A program made the translations under genes and the position numbers. The notes below the pieces were generated by a model, which did no database searches, was not told where the DNA came from, and saw nothing but the letters and a program-made list of their open reading frames with translations. DNA of 44,273 nt. Origin: Pseudoruegeria aquimaris. Lineage in GTDB: Bacteria > Pseudomonadota > Alphaproteobacteria > Rhodobacterales > Rhodobacteraceae. The stretch spans positions 1 to 44,273 of the forward strand of contig NZ_FWFQ01000027.1 in assembly GCF_900172235.1 (NCBI RefSeq), given 5' to 3'. This document shows, in pieces, positions 1 through 7,870 of the stretch (its first letter is position 1; every line of letters begins with the position of its first letter).

Positions 1-55
1 ACAGCGGCGAGATCACCGCCCATTCCGCATCGCTCACATCGTGTCTGCCCGTCAT
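1..55 (-). CDS. IS5-family transposase, N-terminal fragment (runs off the window)
   Basis: Reading the minus strand from the ATG at 55-53 gives MTGRHDVSDAEWAVISPL, then the window ends. The DAEWAVI-PL pattern is the usual start of IS5/IS427-type transposases (the helix-turn-helix DUF4096 region). A GGAGG-type ribosome site lies just upstream. Only 18 residues are visible, so whether this copy is intact cannot be judged. The matching C-terminal part of the same kind of transposase is at the other end of the window, on the same strand. Confidence 0.75.
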   Translation of the reverse strand, partial: MTGRHDVSDAEWAVISPL

Positions 56-109
56 GCTCACCTCCGTTTCCGAAAGTGAATCATCACACCGCCAAAAACG
101 GAATCCCGT

Positions 110-125
110 TTATGAGTTCACGACC
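110..125. repeat. IS terminal inverted repeat, left copy
   Basis: TTATGAGTTCACGACC reads outward to a TA dinucleotide at 126-127. Its complement, GGTCGTGAACTCATAA, matches 44085-44100 at 15 of 16 positions. Confidence 0.85.
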
Positions 126-150
126 TAGCCGCGCGGCCAGCCGCCTGCAT

Positions 151-170
151 CCCCGTCGTGAATAACGGGG
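151..170. terminator. Possible hairpin terminator next to the IS
   Basis: CCCCGT (151-156) and ACGGGG (165-170) form a 6-bp stem with an 8-base loop; no T-run follows. A 10-bp perfect palindrome, GCCGCGCGGC, sits at 128-137. If the IS at the two window ends is one copy, this hairpin would lie just downstream of the LacI gene that ends at 44085 and could be its terminator. That is inference. Confidence 0.3.
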
Positions 171-229
171 CCTTCACGCTCGCTCTGCCACTGATACCTC
201 CAGTTTTGGAAAAGTATCAGGAGTGCATC

Positions 230-1210
230 ATGACGGGGTTCATGAATGGCGGCATAAACGGGGGTATCAACGGGGGTATCAACGGCGGCATAAACGGAGG
301 GATCAACGGGGGCATCAACGGCGGCATTTCGGCCAGCCCCTTCTCCATCGGCGGCGCGCCGCTGCATGTGCCGATCGTGGATTCCCTGAGCAACGTCGAT
401 GACAGGCCCTTCGCCATGGTCACCGACGTGGAGTTCCCCGACGAAGCCTGGGCGGCGGACCTGAAGGCGCAGTTGATCGTCAACAAGTTCTGCAAGACCG
501 ATTGGGACGATCCCCAGACCGGCATCCAGGGCACCGCGCCCGACAATTCCGCCGCCGCCATCGAGGCCGAGATCCAGAAGCTGATCCACGAGCGCAACTA
601 CCTGCGCGGCCAGCGCGTGGGCGAGATCCTCGCGCAGGTCGACGGATCGGAGCTCTACTGGTCCAACCTCCTGATGGCCGGGGCCAACAACCGCCCCCGG
701 ACCGCCGAGCTGATCACCTGCGCGATGATGATCGGCACGGTGGTGGCGATGCATTTCAAGCACAAGTGGAAGCGCGCGCGCCCGAGCCAGGTGTTCCCGG
801 CGATCATGCCCGCCATCCCGACGCCGCGCCATCCCTCCTACCCGAGCGGCCACGCCACGCAGTCCTTCCTCGTGATGCACCTCGTCTCGGCGGCGCTGCC
901 CGGCGAGAAGGACAACGTGATGTTCCCCTACATCCGCTCCATGGCCGATCGCATCGCCCACAACCGCGAGGTGGCCGGGGTGCATTTCGCCAGCGATTCC
1001 GACGAGGGCGAGCGCCTCGCGAAGGAGGTCTACGAGCGTTACCTGACTCAGCTTGAGCCCCTGCAGGCGCTGATCGAGGAGGCCAAGGCCGAGTGGGCGG
1101 ACGTGGCCTCCACCCTGCCGCTGAAGGACACCGGCGAGCTGGACGGCCCGCCCAACCTGACGAAACAGATCGCGCGGGATCTGGCCAACGAACTGGCGAA
1201 GGACACCTGA
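230..1210 (+). CDS. Soluble PAP2-superfamily phosphatase / haloperoxidase-fold protein with N-terminal NGGI repeats
   Basis: This 326-residue protein carries the three motifs of the PAP2 / vanadium-haloperoxidase fold: K177-x6-R184-P185, P205-S-G-H208 and R246-x5-H252, which together bind phosphate or vanadate. No signal peptide or membrane helix is visible, so it resembles the soluble haloperoxidase-like branch rather than membrane lipid phosphatases. Residues 6-33 are seven perfect NGGI tetrapeptides. The start at 230 is chosen because CAGGAG lies six bases upstream; an in-frame start at 158 would fall inside a hairpin and has no ribosome site. The papain-like gene starts four bases after the stop, so the two are probably co-transcribed. 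Whether it acts as phosphatase or peroxidase cannot be told from sequence, and the role of the repeat is unknown. Confidence 0.8.
   Translation: MTGFMNGGINGGINGGINGGINGGINGGINGGISASPFSIGGAPLHVPIVDSLSNVDDRPFAMVTDVEFPDEAWAADLKAQLIVNKFCKTDWDDPQTGIQGTAPDNSAAAIEAEIQKLIHERNYLRGQRVGEILAQVDGSELYWSNLLMAGANNRPRTAELITCAMMIGTVVAMHFKHKWKRARPSQVFPAIMPAIPTPRHPSYPSGHATQSFLVMHLVSAALPGEKDNVMFPYIRSMADRIAHNREVAGVHFASDSDEGERLAKEVYERYLTQLEPLQALIEEAKAEWADVASTLPLKDTGELDGPPNLTKQIARDLANELAKDT
245..328 (+). repeat. Seven in-frame 12-bp repeats encoding NGGI
   Basis: Seven consecutive 12-bp units each encode Asn-Gly-Gly-Ile. The units differ at synonymous positions (AAT/AAC, GGC/GGG/GGA/GGT, ATA/ATC/ATT), so the array is conserved as protein rather than being a fresh DNA slippage product. 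Two units use ATA, a rare isoleucine codon in DNA of this composition. Confidence 0.95.
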
Positions 1211-1213
1211 ACC

Positions 1214-2167
1214 ATGGGTCGCGACATTCTGGACAATGATTTCGGCACCGGGGGCTGCCCGCCTTCGGCGGCCGTCCGCGCCAAGATCTGTGCGGAAGGC
1301 TATGCGCAACAGGTGCTGGAGGCCTTCAATGCCACCCGTCCGCTGGAGGATCGCCCGGCGATCGATCTCGTGGAGGGTCTGGACTGGCCCGCGCGCGATC
1401 AGTGGCGGCGGGGCACCTGCACCGCCTTCGCCGCGGCGGCCCTTGCGGAACACGCCCACGCCAGGGCCTGCGGGCGGCTGGAGGCGTTTTCGCCGGAGTT
1501 CCTCTACTGGTGCATGCGCAAGGAGCCGGGCTACACGCCAGATCCCGGCATGCCCTACTACGAGCTCGGCGCGACGAAGCTGGACCAGGCCCGCCGTGTG
1601 CTGGCCGATCTCGGCCTCTGCCGGGAGAAATACGCGCCCTACGTGCCCAATCCGCACACGCTCATGCGCCGCCCGTCGCAGTCCGCCTGGGACGATGCCG
1701 CCGCCCACCGCTTCGAGCCGGTGCTCTACGATGATTTCGAGGGCCGCCGCCCGGATTTCGACGTGGCCCACGCGATCTACGAAGAGCTGTCGCAGGGGCG
1801 GCCCGTGGCCCTCGGCCTGCCGATCTTCGGCTACCGGGGCAACCGCGCGCTCGACAACTGGACGAACAGCCGGACGATGAACACCGGCCGCGTGATGGGG
1901 CCGGTGAACGAGCCCGAACTGGTGGATCCGGACGCGGTGGTCTCGGGGCATGTCGTCTGCGTGACCGGCTACCAGCCGGATCCGGGCAGCGCCGCCGGGG
2001 GCTGGTTCATCTTCAAGAACAGCTGGGCGGCGCGGTTCAACGATCCGGTGATGATCTACCACCCCGCGACCGTGCCCGCCATCACCCGTCGCGGCTACGG
2101 CGCGGTGTCGGTGGCCCATGTGCTGGGCTACACGCTGGAGCTTCTGAGCGTTAAGGTGAAGGCCTAG
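1214..2167 (+). CDS. Papain-like (C1 family) cysteine peptidase
   Basis: This 317-residue protein has the papain catalytic set in the right order: Gln63-x5-Cys69 (in a QWRRGTCTAFA motif, compare Q-GSCGSCWAF), His246 (GHVVCVTGY) and Asn269 in KNSW. No secretion signal or obvious propeptide is present, so it is probably cytoplasmic and not made as a classical zymogen. It starts four bases after the PAP2-fold gene and is likely in the same operon. The spacing between Cys and His is close to papain's. Its substrate is unknown. The neighbouring protein carries seven double-glycine repeats, which may be coincidence or may mark a partner or substrate. An inactive papain-like fold is unlikely because all four key residues are kept. 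Confidence 0.82.
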   Translation: MGRDILDNDFGTGGCPPSAAVRAKICAEGYAQQVLEAFNATRPLEDRPAIDLVEGLDWPARDQWRRGTCTAFAAAALAEHAHARACGRLEAFSPEFLYWCMRKEPGYTPDPGMPYYELGATKLDQARRVLADLGLCREKYAPYVPNPHTLMRRPSQSAWDDAAAHRFEPVLYDDFEGRRPDFDVAHAIYEELSQGRPVALGLPIFGYRGNRALDNWTNSRTMNTGRVMGPVNEPELVDPDAVVSGHVVCVTGYQPDPGSAAGGWFIFKNSWAARFNDPVMIYHPATVPAITRRGYGAVSVAHVLGYTLELLSVKVKA

Positions 2168-2201
2168 GGGCAGCGCCTTCGACGGCGGAGCCCGCAGCAA
2201 A

Positions 2202-2229
2202 GCCTTCCGCCCGGTTGGGCGCGGAAGCC
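2202..2229. terminator. Hairpin between convergent genes
   Basis: A stem of CTTCCG-CCC against GGG-CG-CGGAAG (2-base bulge, GGTT loop) lies between the papain-like gene and the convergent SDR. It can serve both strands; there is no clear T-run. Confidence 0.4.
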
Positions 2230-2259
2230 GCCTGGCCGGGCTGCCTGTGTGAGCCTTTC

Positions 2260-3015
2260 CTAGTAGTGGCTCGTGTAGCCGCCATCCACGGCCAGGATCT
2301 GCCCGGTGACGTAGGAGGCTTCATCGGAGGCAAGGAACAGCGCCGCCGGCGCAAGTTCCGGCGGCTCGCCCCAACGCTTGAGGGCGGTGGCGGCCTCCAG
2401 CCGGGCCTGGATCTTCGGATCCTGCGCCGCGGCGGCATTGGGCGCGGTGCGGAAGAACCCCGGCGCGATGGCGTTCACGGTGATGCCATGCGGGCCCAGC
2501 TCGGCAGCCAGCGCCTTCGTCATGCCGTTCACGCCGGCCTTGGCCGAGGTGTAGACGGCGTCGCTGCTCTGGGCGATGAGGCCGGCGATCGACGAGATGT
2601 TGATGATGCGCCCGCGCGTGCGGCCCTCCACCATCAGCCCGGCGGCCTTCTGGGCCAGCAGGAAGGGCGCCACAAGATCGGCGTTGATCAGGCGCGCCAC
2701 GTCGGCGGCGGTGAACGCGGCCAAGGCGCGGCGGTCGCGCAGGCCCACGTTGTTGACGAGGATGTCCAGCCCGCCGGGCGCAAATCCCGCCATGGCCGCC
2801 TCGATGGCCTCGGGCGAGGTGGCGTCGAAGGGCAGGGGGGTGGCCCGGCCCTCGATCGCGGCGACGGCCCGCGCGCAGCTTTCCGCGCTGCGCCCGTTGA
2901 CGAAGACATGCGCGCCCTGGCGGGCGAAGAGTTTCGCGATCTCGTGGCCGAGCCCGCTCGTCGCTCCGGTCACGAGGGCTGTCTTTCCGGCAAGGCTGAA
3001 GGCGGGGCTGTGCAT
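2260..3015 (-). CDS. SDR-family oxidoreductase, polyol/gluconate dehydrogenase-like
   Basis: A 251-residue classical short-chain dehydrogenase. It has the cofactor motif TGATSGLG near residue 16, NNVG in place of the usual NNAG, the catalytic Ser in ISSIAG, YTSAK (Tyr-x3-Lys) and the C-terminal VTGQILAVDGGYTSHY typical of gluconate 5-dehydrogenase and threitol/xylitol dehydrogenase-like SDRs. The start at 3015 gives a normal family length; the frame stays open further upstream but has no good site there. It lies 34 bases downstream of the LacI regulator on the same strand, divergent from the ABC/kinase operon. A likely role is oxidising the imported polyol to the ketose that the kinase at 9968 uses. 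The exact substrate is not determined. Confidence 0.8.
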   Translation of the reverse strand: MHSPAFSLAGKTALVTGATSGLGHEIAKLFARQGAHVFVNGRSAESCARAVAAIEGRATPLPFDATSPEAIEAAMAGFAPGGLDILVNNVGLRDRRALAAFTAADVARLINADLVAPFLLAQKAAGLMVEGRTRGRIINISSIAGLIAQSSDAVYTSAKAGVNGMTKALAAELGPHGITVNAIAPGFFRTAPNAAAAQDPKIQARLEAATALKRWGEPPELAPAALFLASDEASYVTGQILAVDGGYTSHY

Positions 3016-3049
3016 GGGGCTTGGTCTCCGGTCCGGTCCTGCGCCCTTT

Positions 3050-4087
3050 CTACGGCAGGTTCTCGCGGATGACGATCTCCAGCCTGATCTTTTCCTGCGC
3101 CTCGATGATCGGCGTGCCGTCGCAGGTGGCGCGCAGAACGCGGATCGCGCTGCGCACGATATGGCCCACGTTCTGGGTGATGACGGCATCCACCACGCCG
3201 CTTTCCAGCCCGCGCCGGGTGCTTTCCGTCAGCTCATGCGCGATGACGGTGACCTGCTGCGACAGCCCGAGCGATTTCAGCACCCGGCTCACTTCGCGGT
3301 TGCCGGCGCCCAGAACGTAGAGCCCGTCCACCGCGCCCCGCTGCTCCAGCGCGCGGGGCAGGAGGGAGGAGATGTAATCCATGTCGTCGCGCCCTTCGAG
3401 CGAGGGCAGCACCTCGATGTCGGGCCAGGACTCCGCGATCACCTGGTCGAAGCCGAAGCGGCGCTCCAGGCTGTCGCGCGCCTGCATCGAGTTCACGAGC
3501 ACCATCACCCGATGCCGGCCGGGGCCGAGGAAGCGGCCCATCAGGGCTCCGGCGGTGCGGCCGGCCATCACGTTGTCCACCCCCACGAAATGGTCGCGAT
3601 CGGAGTTCGGCTGGTCGGAGACCAGCGTCACCACCGCACGGTCCTGCTCTTTCAGATGCCGGATGGCATCGCGGACGGGCGGCGTTTCCGGCGCCAGGAT
3701 CGCCACGCCGTCCACCGCCACTGTGGCCAGTTCGCCCAGCCGCGCGGCGATGAGGTGAGGATCGTGGGCCGGCACCGGAAGGATGGTGATGCGCGTGCGA
3801 TCGAGGCGGGAAAGTTCGGCCACCTCGTTCACCATGTCCCGCACAGATTGCAGGAAAAGGCTGTCGCTTTCGGGCAGCACGAAGACGAAATGATATTCGC
3901 GGCGCCGGGCGAGATTGGCGGCGGTGATGTCGCGCACGTAGCCGATCCTGCGGATCGCCTCGTTGACCTTCTCTACCGTCTTCTTGCGCACGCCGGGGCG
4001 GCCGTTGAGCACGCGATCGACGGTGGCAAGGCTCACGCCGGCCTCCTTCGCGATGTCGTTCACTGTGGGTCGTGCCACGGTTTCCAC
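3050..4087 (-). CDS. LacI-family transcriptional regulator of the adjacent sugar/polyol locus
   Basis: The protein begins with a LacI helix-turn-helix (RPTVNDIAKEAGVSLATVDRVLNG) followed by a periplasmic-binding-protein-like ligand domain of about 280 residues, for 345 residues in all. The GTG at 4087 is preferred because an AGGA lies a few bases upstream and the helix-turn-helix then sits at the very N-terminus. In-frame ATGs at 4168 and 4153 would add 27 or 22 residues that do not resemble the family. The gene is divergent from the ABC operon, with duplicated dyad sites between them, so it most likely represses both directions until an inducer from the transported substrate binds. The YVRDITAANLARRREY linker and the VDNVMAGRTAG segment are typical of carbohydrate-responsive members. 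Confidence 0.88.
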   Translation of the reverse strand: METVARPTVNDIAKEAGVSLATVDRVLNGRPGVRKKTVEKVNEAIRRIGYVRDITAANLARRREYHFVFVLPESDSLFLQSVRDMVNEVAELSRLDRTRITILPVPAHDPHLIAARLGELATVAVDGVAILAPETPPVRDAIRHLKEQDRAVVTLVSDQPNSDRDHFVGVDNVMAGRTAGALMGRFLGPGRHRVMVLVNSMQARDSLERRFGFDQVIAESWPDIEVLPSLEGRDDMDYISSLLPRALEQRGAVDGLYVLGAGNREVSRVLKSLGLSQQVTVIAHELTESTRRGLESGVVDAVITQNVGHIVRSAIRVLRATCDGTPIIEAQEKIRLEIVIRENLP

Positions 4088-4215
4088 TCGTTCCTGGGTC
4101 AGAAGCAGCGACGTAGCCGCAAGACTTCGAGGTGCGCCTTTCAAATAGGCCATGCCTAAAATAGTCAAGTTTACAACTGGATAATGACCTCCGATTTCTG
4201 GTGTGTCGAGCAGAA

Positions 4216-4283
4216 TGAGGCACGCACCTCAAAAAAGAGTCGACATGAGGCACGCACCTCAGATAACTCATACATTAGGCACG
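4216..4283. promoter_or_regulatory. Tandem operator candidates upstream of the ABC operon
   Basis: The 16-bp sequence TGAGGCACGCACCTCA occurs exactly twice, at 4216-4231 and 4246-4261. Each copy is an imperfect dyad (TGAGG..CG..CCTCA) and the copies are 30 bases apart, close to three helical turns. A third half-site, TTAGGCACG, begins 29 bases further on at 4275. Their place between the LacI gene and the ABC operon makes them the best candidate binding sites for that regulator. Confidence 0.6.
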
Positions 4284-4344
4284 GTGGAATCGGGCGCCCC
4301 ATTTGGGCGGCCTCGGGCGTGCCGCCATACTGGGAGGAGATAGA

Positions 4345-5667
4345 ATGACCAAAAGAACGAAGACGGCGGTTTCGCTGCTCGCACTCACCGCCGCCGCGGG
4401 CTTCGGCTCCGCAGCCCAGGCCGATGATCTGACGCTCTGCTGGGCGGCCTGGGATCCGGCCAACGCGCTCGTCGAGCTTTCGAAGGACTTCGAGGAGAAA
4501 ACCGGCCACACGATGAGCTTCGAGTTCATTCCCTGGCCCAATTTCGCGGACCGGATGCTCAACGAGCTGAACTCCGGCGGCAAGCTCTGCGACCTGCTGA
4601 TCGGCGACAGCCAGTGGATCGGCGGCGGCGCGGAGAACGGTCACTACGTGAAGCTGAACGATTTCTTCGAGGCCGAGGGCATCAGCATGGACGATTTCGC
4701 CCCGGCCACCGTCTATGCCTATTCCACCTGGCCAAAGGGCACGCCCAACTATTACGCGCTGCCGGCGATGGGCGATGCGAACGGCTGGTTCTACCGCAAG
4801 GACTGGTTCGAGAACGAAGAGATCCGTGCCGCCTACAAGGAGGCCACCGGCAAGGGGCTGGGCGAGCCCAAGAGCCAGAAGGAACTGATGGAGATCGCCA
4901 AGTTCTTCCAGGGCCGCGAGATTGACGGCAACACCGTCTACGGTGTCTCGATCTTCACCGAACGCGGTTCGGAAGGCATCACCATGGGGGCCACGGGCGC
5001 GCTCTATGCCTGGGGCTTCAAATACGAGAACACGCCCGGCTCCTACGACATGGAAGGTGCCGTGAACTCGCCGGAGGCCATCGAAGCCCTTGAGTTCTAC
5101 AAGGAGCTCTACGAGTGCTGCACCCCGCCGGGTTACACCAACTCCTACATGGGGGAATCGCTCGATGCCTTTAAATCCGGGCAGGTGGCGATGGCGATGA
5201 ACTGGTTCGCCTTCTTCCCCGGCCTTTACCAGGATCCGGATGTGGGCGGCGACAAGATCGACTTCTTCGTCAACCCGCCGCAGAACCAGCCCGGTTCCAC
5301 GCTGGGCGGGCAGGGGATCTCGGTCGTCAGCTATTCCGACAAGCAGGATGCGGCTCTGGAATACATCAAGTGGTTCGCCGATCCCGAGATCCAGGCGCGC
5401 TGGTGGGAGCTGGGCGGCTACTCGGCGCACAACGCGGTGCTGAACGATCCGGGCTTCGTGGACAGCCAGCCCTTCGCGGGGGATTTCCTCGAAGCGATGC
5501 AGAACGTGCAGGATTTCTGGCAGGAGCCGGCCTATGCCGAACTGCTGCTAGCGATGCAGAAGCGCCTGCATGACTACGTGGTCGCCGACAAGGGCACCGC
5601 GGAGGAGGCGCTGAACCTTCTGATCGAGGACTGGACCGAAGTCTTCGAAGACGAAGGCAAGCTGTAG
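4345..5667 (+). CDS. ABC transporter substrate-binding protein (carbohydrate/polyol type)
   Basis: A 440-residue family 1 extracellular solute-binding protein. A Sec signal peptide (MTKRTK, a hydrophobic stretch, then AQA before DDLTLC) indicates export to the periplasm. The mature part has the PWPNFADRMLNEL and GGQGISVVSYSDKQDAALEYIKWF segments usual for sugar and polyol binding proteins, where late residues pack against the ligand cleft. GGAGGAG lies six bases before the ATG at 4345, so the in-frame start at 4303 is rejected. It is the first gene of a six-gene transporter operon ending with a dihydroxyacetone-type kinase. A hairpin after its stop may keep its message more abundant than the permease message. 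The ligand is unknown; a C3-C5 polyol or ketose fits the neighbours. Confidence 0.9.
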   Translation: MTKRTKTAVSLLALTAAAGFGSAAQADDLTLCWAAWDPANALVELSKDFEEKTGHTMSFEFIPWPNFADRMLNELNSGGKLCDLLIGDSQWIGGGAENGHYVKLNDFFEAEGISMDDFAPATVYAYSTWPKGTPNYYALPAMGDANGWFYRKDWFENEEIRAAYKEATGKGLGEPKSQKELMEIAKFFQGREIDGNTVYGVSIFTERGSEGITMGATGALYAWGFKYENTPGSYDMEGAVNSPEAIEALEFYKELYECCTPPGYTNSYMGESLDAFKSGQVAMAMNWFAFFPGLYQDPDVGGDKIDFFVNPPQNQPGSTLGGQGISVVSYSDKQDAALEYIKWFADPEIQARWWELGGYSAHNAVLNDPGFVDSQPFAGDFLEAMQNVQDFWQEPAYAELLLAMQKRLHDYVVADKGTAEEALNLLIEDWTEVFEDEGKL

Positions 5668-5727
5668 GCCCGGTCGCCTTTCACGGCTCTCCAGTGTGCT
5701 CCGGCCTTGGCCGGGGCGCCGTTCCCT

Positions 5728-5761
5728 GGAGCGTCCGCTTTCTTCAGCGGGCGGGCGCTCC
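5728..5761 (+). other. Intercistronic hairpin after the binding-protein gene
   Basis: GGAGCG (5728-5733) pairs with CGCTCC (5756-5761), and inside it CCGCT pairs with AGCGG, giving a long GC-rich stem-loop with no T-run. A smaller stem, CCGGCC/GGCCGG, precedes it at 5701-5714. Hairpins at this place in ABC operons commonly stabilise the upstream binding-protein mRNA or cause partial termination before the permease genes. Confidence 0.55.
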
Positions 5762-5799
5762 GACCGTGCCGATCAACTGATCAATTTCCTGGACGCGAG

Positions 5800-6747
5800 A
5801 TGTCAGAGTCACCCATCACACGCATGGCCGAAGCCACGCCACAGCCGCTGGCGCGCAAAGTGCGCGGGCTTTCGGACCGGGCCATCGCCTGGATCTTCGT
5901 GGCCCCCACGATCTTCCTTCTGCTGGCCGTCAATATCTTCCCGTTGATCTGGACGATCAACCTGAGTTTCACCAACTTCAAGGCCAACCGCCCGAACCGG
6001 GAGGTGGAATACATCGGCCTGCGCAACTACGAGCGCATTCTCACCGACTCCGACATATGGCTGTCGATGCAGGCCACCGCGCATTTCCTGTTCTGGACGA
6101 TCTTCTTCCAGGTGCTGATCGGTTTCACGCTGGCCTGGCTCATCAACAAGAAGTTCAAGGGCAATGATCTCTGGACGACGATCATCGTGCTGCCGATGAT
6201 GCTGTCCCCGGCCGTGGTGGGCAACTTCTGGACCTTCCTCTACCAGCCGCAGATCGGCCTCTTCAACTACGTGGTGGCCTTCTTCACCGGGGCGGACCCA
6301 TCCAGCTTCGAGATGCTTGGCTCGGTGCAGCTTGCGCCCTGGGCCATCGTGATCGTGGACACATGGATGTGGACACCTTTCGTGATGCTGATCTGCCTCG
6401 CCGGGCTGCGCTCGATCCCTGACTACATCTATGAAGCGGCCGAGATCGACCGCGCCAGCAAATGGCGGCAGTTCTGGACGATTACCGTGCCGATGGTGAT
6501 GCCTTTCCTCATGCTCGCCGTGCTGTTCCGCGGCATCGAGAACTTCAAGATGTTCGATCTGGTGGTGCAGCTCACCGGCGGCGGGCCGGGCTCCACCACC
6601 GAACTGGCCTCGATCAACCTCAAACGCGAGGCTTTCGAGAAATGGCGCACCGGCTATTCCTCGGCCTTCGCCATCATCCTTTTCGTCACCGTCTTCGGGC
6701 TCGCCTCGATCTACGTGAAGGCACTGAACAAGGTGAAAGACAGATGA
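5800..6747 (+). CDS. ABC transporter permease 1 (MalF/UgpA type)
   Basis: A 315-residue inner-membrane permease with about six hydrophobic helices, beginning around WIFVAPTIFLLLAVNIFPLIW. The cytoplasmic loop EAAEIDRASKWRQFWTITVPM is the EAA motif that docks onto the ATPase, and the late GGGPGSTTELAS segment is standard for this family. The ATG at 5800 follows GGACGCGAG; a later ATG at 5824 has no ribosome site. The stop overlaps the start of the second permease by four bases (ATGA), so the pair is translationally coupled. It should form the channel with the next gene product. Confidence 0.9.
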   Translation: MSESPITRMAEATPQPLARKVRGLSDRAIAWIFVAPTIFLLLAVNIFPLIWTINLSFTNFKANRPNREVEYIGLRNYERILTDSDIWLSMQATAHFLFWTIFFQVLIGFTLAWLINKKFKGNDLWTTIIVLPMMLSPAVVGNFWTFLYQPQIGLFNYVVAFFTGADPSSFEMLGSVQLAPWAIVIVDTWMWTPFVMLICLAGLRSIPDYIYEAAEIDRASKWRQFWTITVPMVMPFLMLAVLFRGIENFKMFDLVVQLTGGGPGSTTELASINLKREAFEKWRTGYSSAFAIILFVTVFGLASIYVKALNKVKDR

Positions 6748-7682
6748 GCTATTCCATCACCGACCCTTCGCCGCGCCAGAAGTGGTTCGCCGGCACCCTC
6801 GTGATCCTCTACGCGCTCATCACCCTGATGCCGCTGGTCTGGATCCTGATGACGGGCTTCAAGACGCCGCCCGATTCCATCAGCTACCCGCCCAAGGTGA
6901 TCTTCCAGCCCTCGCTGGAAGGTTACGTTAACCTCTTCACCACGCGCACACGCGTGTCGCCGGACGATCTCGCCGCGCTGCCGCCGCCGGCGAATTTCGC
7001 CGAGGAGATCGTGCGCAACCGCGACATGGTGATCGTGGGGCCGAGCAAGTTCGGCGAGCGTTTCATGAACTCGGTGATCATCGGCTTCGGCTCCACCTTC
7101 CTGAGCATCTTCCTCGGCACGCTCGCGGCCTATGCCTTCAGCCGCTACAAGATCCCGCTGAAGGATGACCTGTTGTTTTTCATCCTCTCCACCCGGATGA
7201 TGCCGCCGATCGCCGTCGCGATCCCGATCTTCCTGATGTATCGCACGCTCGGGCTTTCGGACACGCACCTCGGCATGATCCTGCTCTACACGGCGGTGAA
7301 CATCTCGCTCGCGGTCTGGCTGTTGAAGGGCTTCATCGACGAGATCCCGCGGGAATACGAGGAAGCGGCGCTGATCGACGGCTACACCCGCTTTCAGGCC
7401 TTCTACAAGGTGGTGCTGCCGCAGGCGGCCACCGGTATCGCCTCAACCGCGATCTTCTGCCTGATCTTTGCCTGGAACGAATACGCCTTCGCCGTGCTGC
7501 TGACCTCGGGCACCGCGCAGACTGCGCCGCCCTTCATCCCGACGATCATCGGCGTGGGCGGGCTCGACTGGCCGGCCGTTGCCGCAGGGGCCACGATATT
7601 CCTGCTGCCGGTCATGGTGTTCACCATCCTTCTGCGCAAGCACCTGCTGCGCGGCATCACCTTCGGAGCGGTTCGCAAATGA
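6744..7682 (+). CDS. ABC transporter permease 2 (MalG/UgpE type)
   Basis: A 312-residue partner permease. It has an N-terminal helix (LVILYALITLMPLVWILMTGFKTP), a long periplasmic loop, about five further helices, and the EAA loop EYEEAALIDGYTRFQAFYKVVLPQA. The loop around residues 60-95, with DDLAALPPPANFAEEIVRN, is longer than in MalG and resembles MalG-type permeases of alphaproteobacterial sugar-alcohol importers. Its start overlaps the previous stop by four bases and its own stop overlaps the next small gene by four bases, so all three are tightly coupled. Confidence 0.9.
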   Translation: MSYSITDPSPRQKWFAGTLVILYALITLMPLVWILMTGFKTPPDSISYPPKVIFQPSLEGYVNLFTTRTRVSPDDLAALPPPANFAEEIVRNRDMVIVGPSKFGERFMNSVIIGFGSTFLSIFLGTLAAYAFSRYKIPLKDDLLFFILSTRMMPPIAVAIPIFLMYRTLGLSDTHLGMILLYTAVNISLAVWLLKGFIDEIPREYEEAALIDGYTRFQAFYKVVLPQAATGIASTAIFCLIFAWNEYAFAVLLTSGTAQTAPPFIPTIIGVGGLDWPAVAAGATIFLLPVMVFTILLRKHLLRGITFGAVRK

Positions 7683-7867
7683 GCAATTTCATCAACGGCT
7701 TGCTGCGGATGCGCCGCGGCCCCTGGGAAATGGTGGCAACCATCCTCATCGCGCTGGGCGTCTTCATGCTGATGCAGCCCTTCGCGATGTGGATGTACAC
7801 CTACTCCTTCATCGTCACGCTTGTCGGCACGGTGATGTTCATCATCGTCAGCCATTTCCCGGAGTAA
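7679..7867 (+). CDS. Small membrane protein of the ABC operon (62 residues)
   Basis: This 62-residue protein has a short basic, amphipathic N-terminus (NGLLRMRRGPWEM) and two hydrophobic helices, roughly residues 18-37 and 41-59. Its ATG overlaps the permease stop in an ATGA junction, and the first ATPase starts four bases after its stop, so it is made with the importer. The position recalls the small DUF2160-type gene (glpU) in rhizobial glycerol ABC operons, but I cannot show homology from sequence alone. A role in assembly or regulation of the permease complex is inference. Confidence 0.75.
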   Translation: MSNFINGLLRMRRGPWEMVATILIALGVFMLMQPFAMWMYTYSFIVTLVGTVMFIIVSHFPE

Positions 7868-7870
7868 GAG

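Larger units (their letters stand above)
1..125 (-). mobile_element. IS5-family insertion sequence, terminal part (transposase-start side)
   Basis: The first 125 bases are the outer end of an insertion sequence that continues beyond the left edge. The tip at 110-125 is the inverted complement of the tip at 44085-44100 with one mismatch. The transposase start codon lies 70 bases inside the tip. The flanking dinucleotide at 126-127 is TA, matching the 2-bp TA target duplication known for the IS427 group of the IS5 family. The group assignment is inferred from the partial transposase and the TA flank. Confidence 0.8.

Noticed and set aside
125-2200. A 691-codon minus-strand frame opposite the PAP2 and papain genes
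   Set aside because: Its translation is Arg/His/Gly-rich without any family pattern, and the plus strand has two genes with complete catalytic motifs.
4168-4186. A sigma-70 promoter with GATAAT at 4180 upstream of the ABC operon
   Set aside because: The hexamer is present, but no -35 element lies at a proper distance, so I do not call it.
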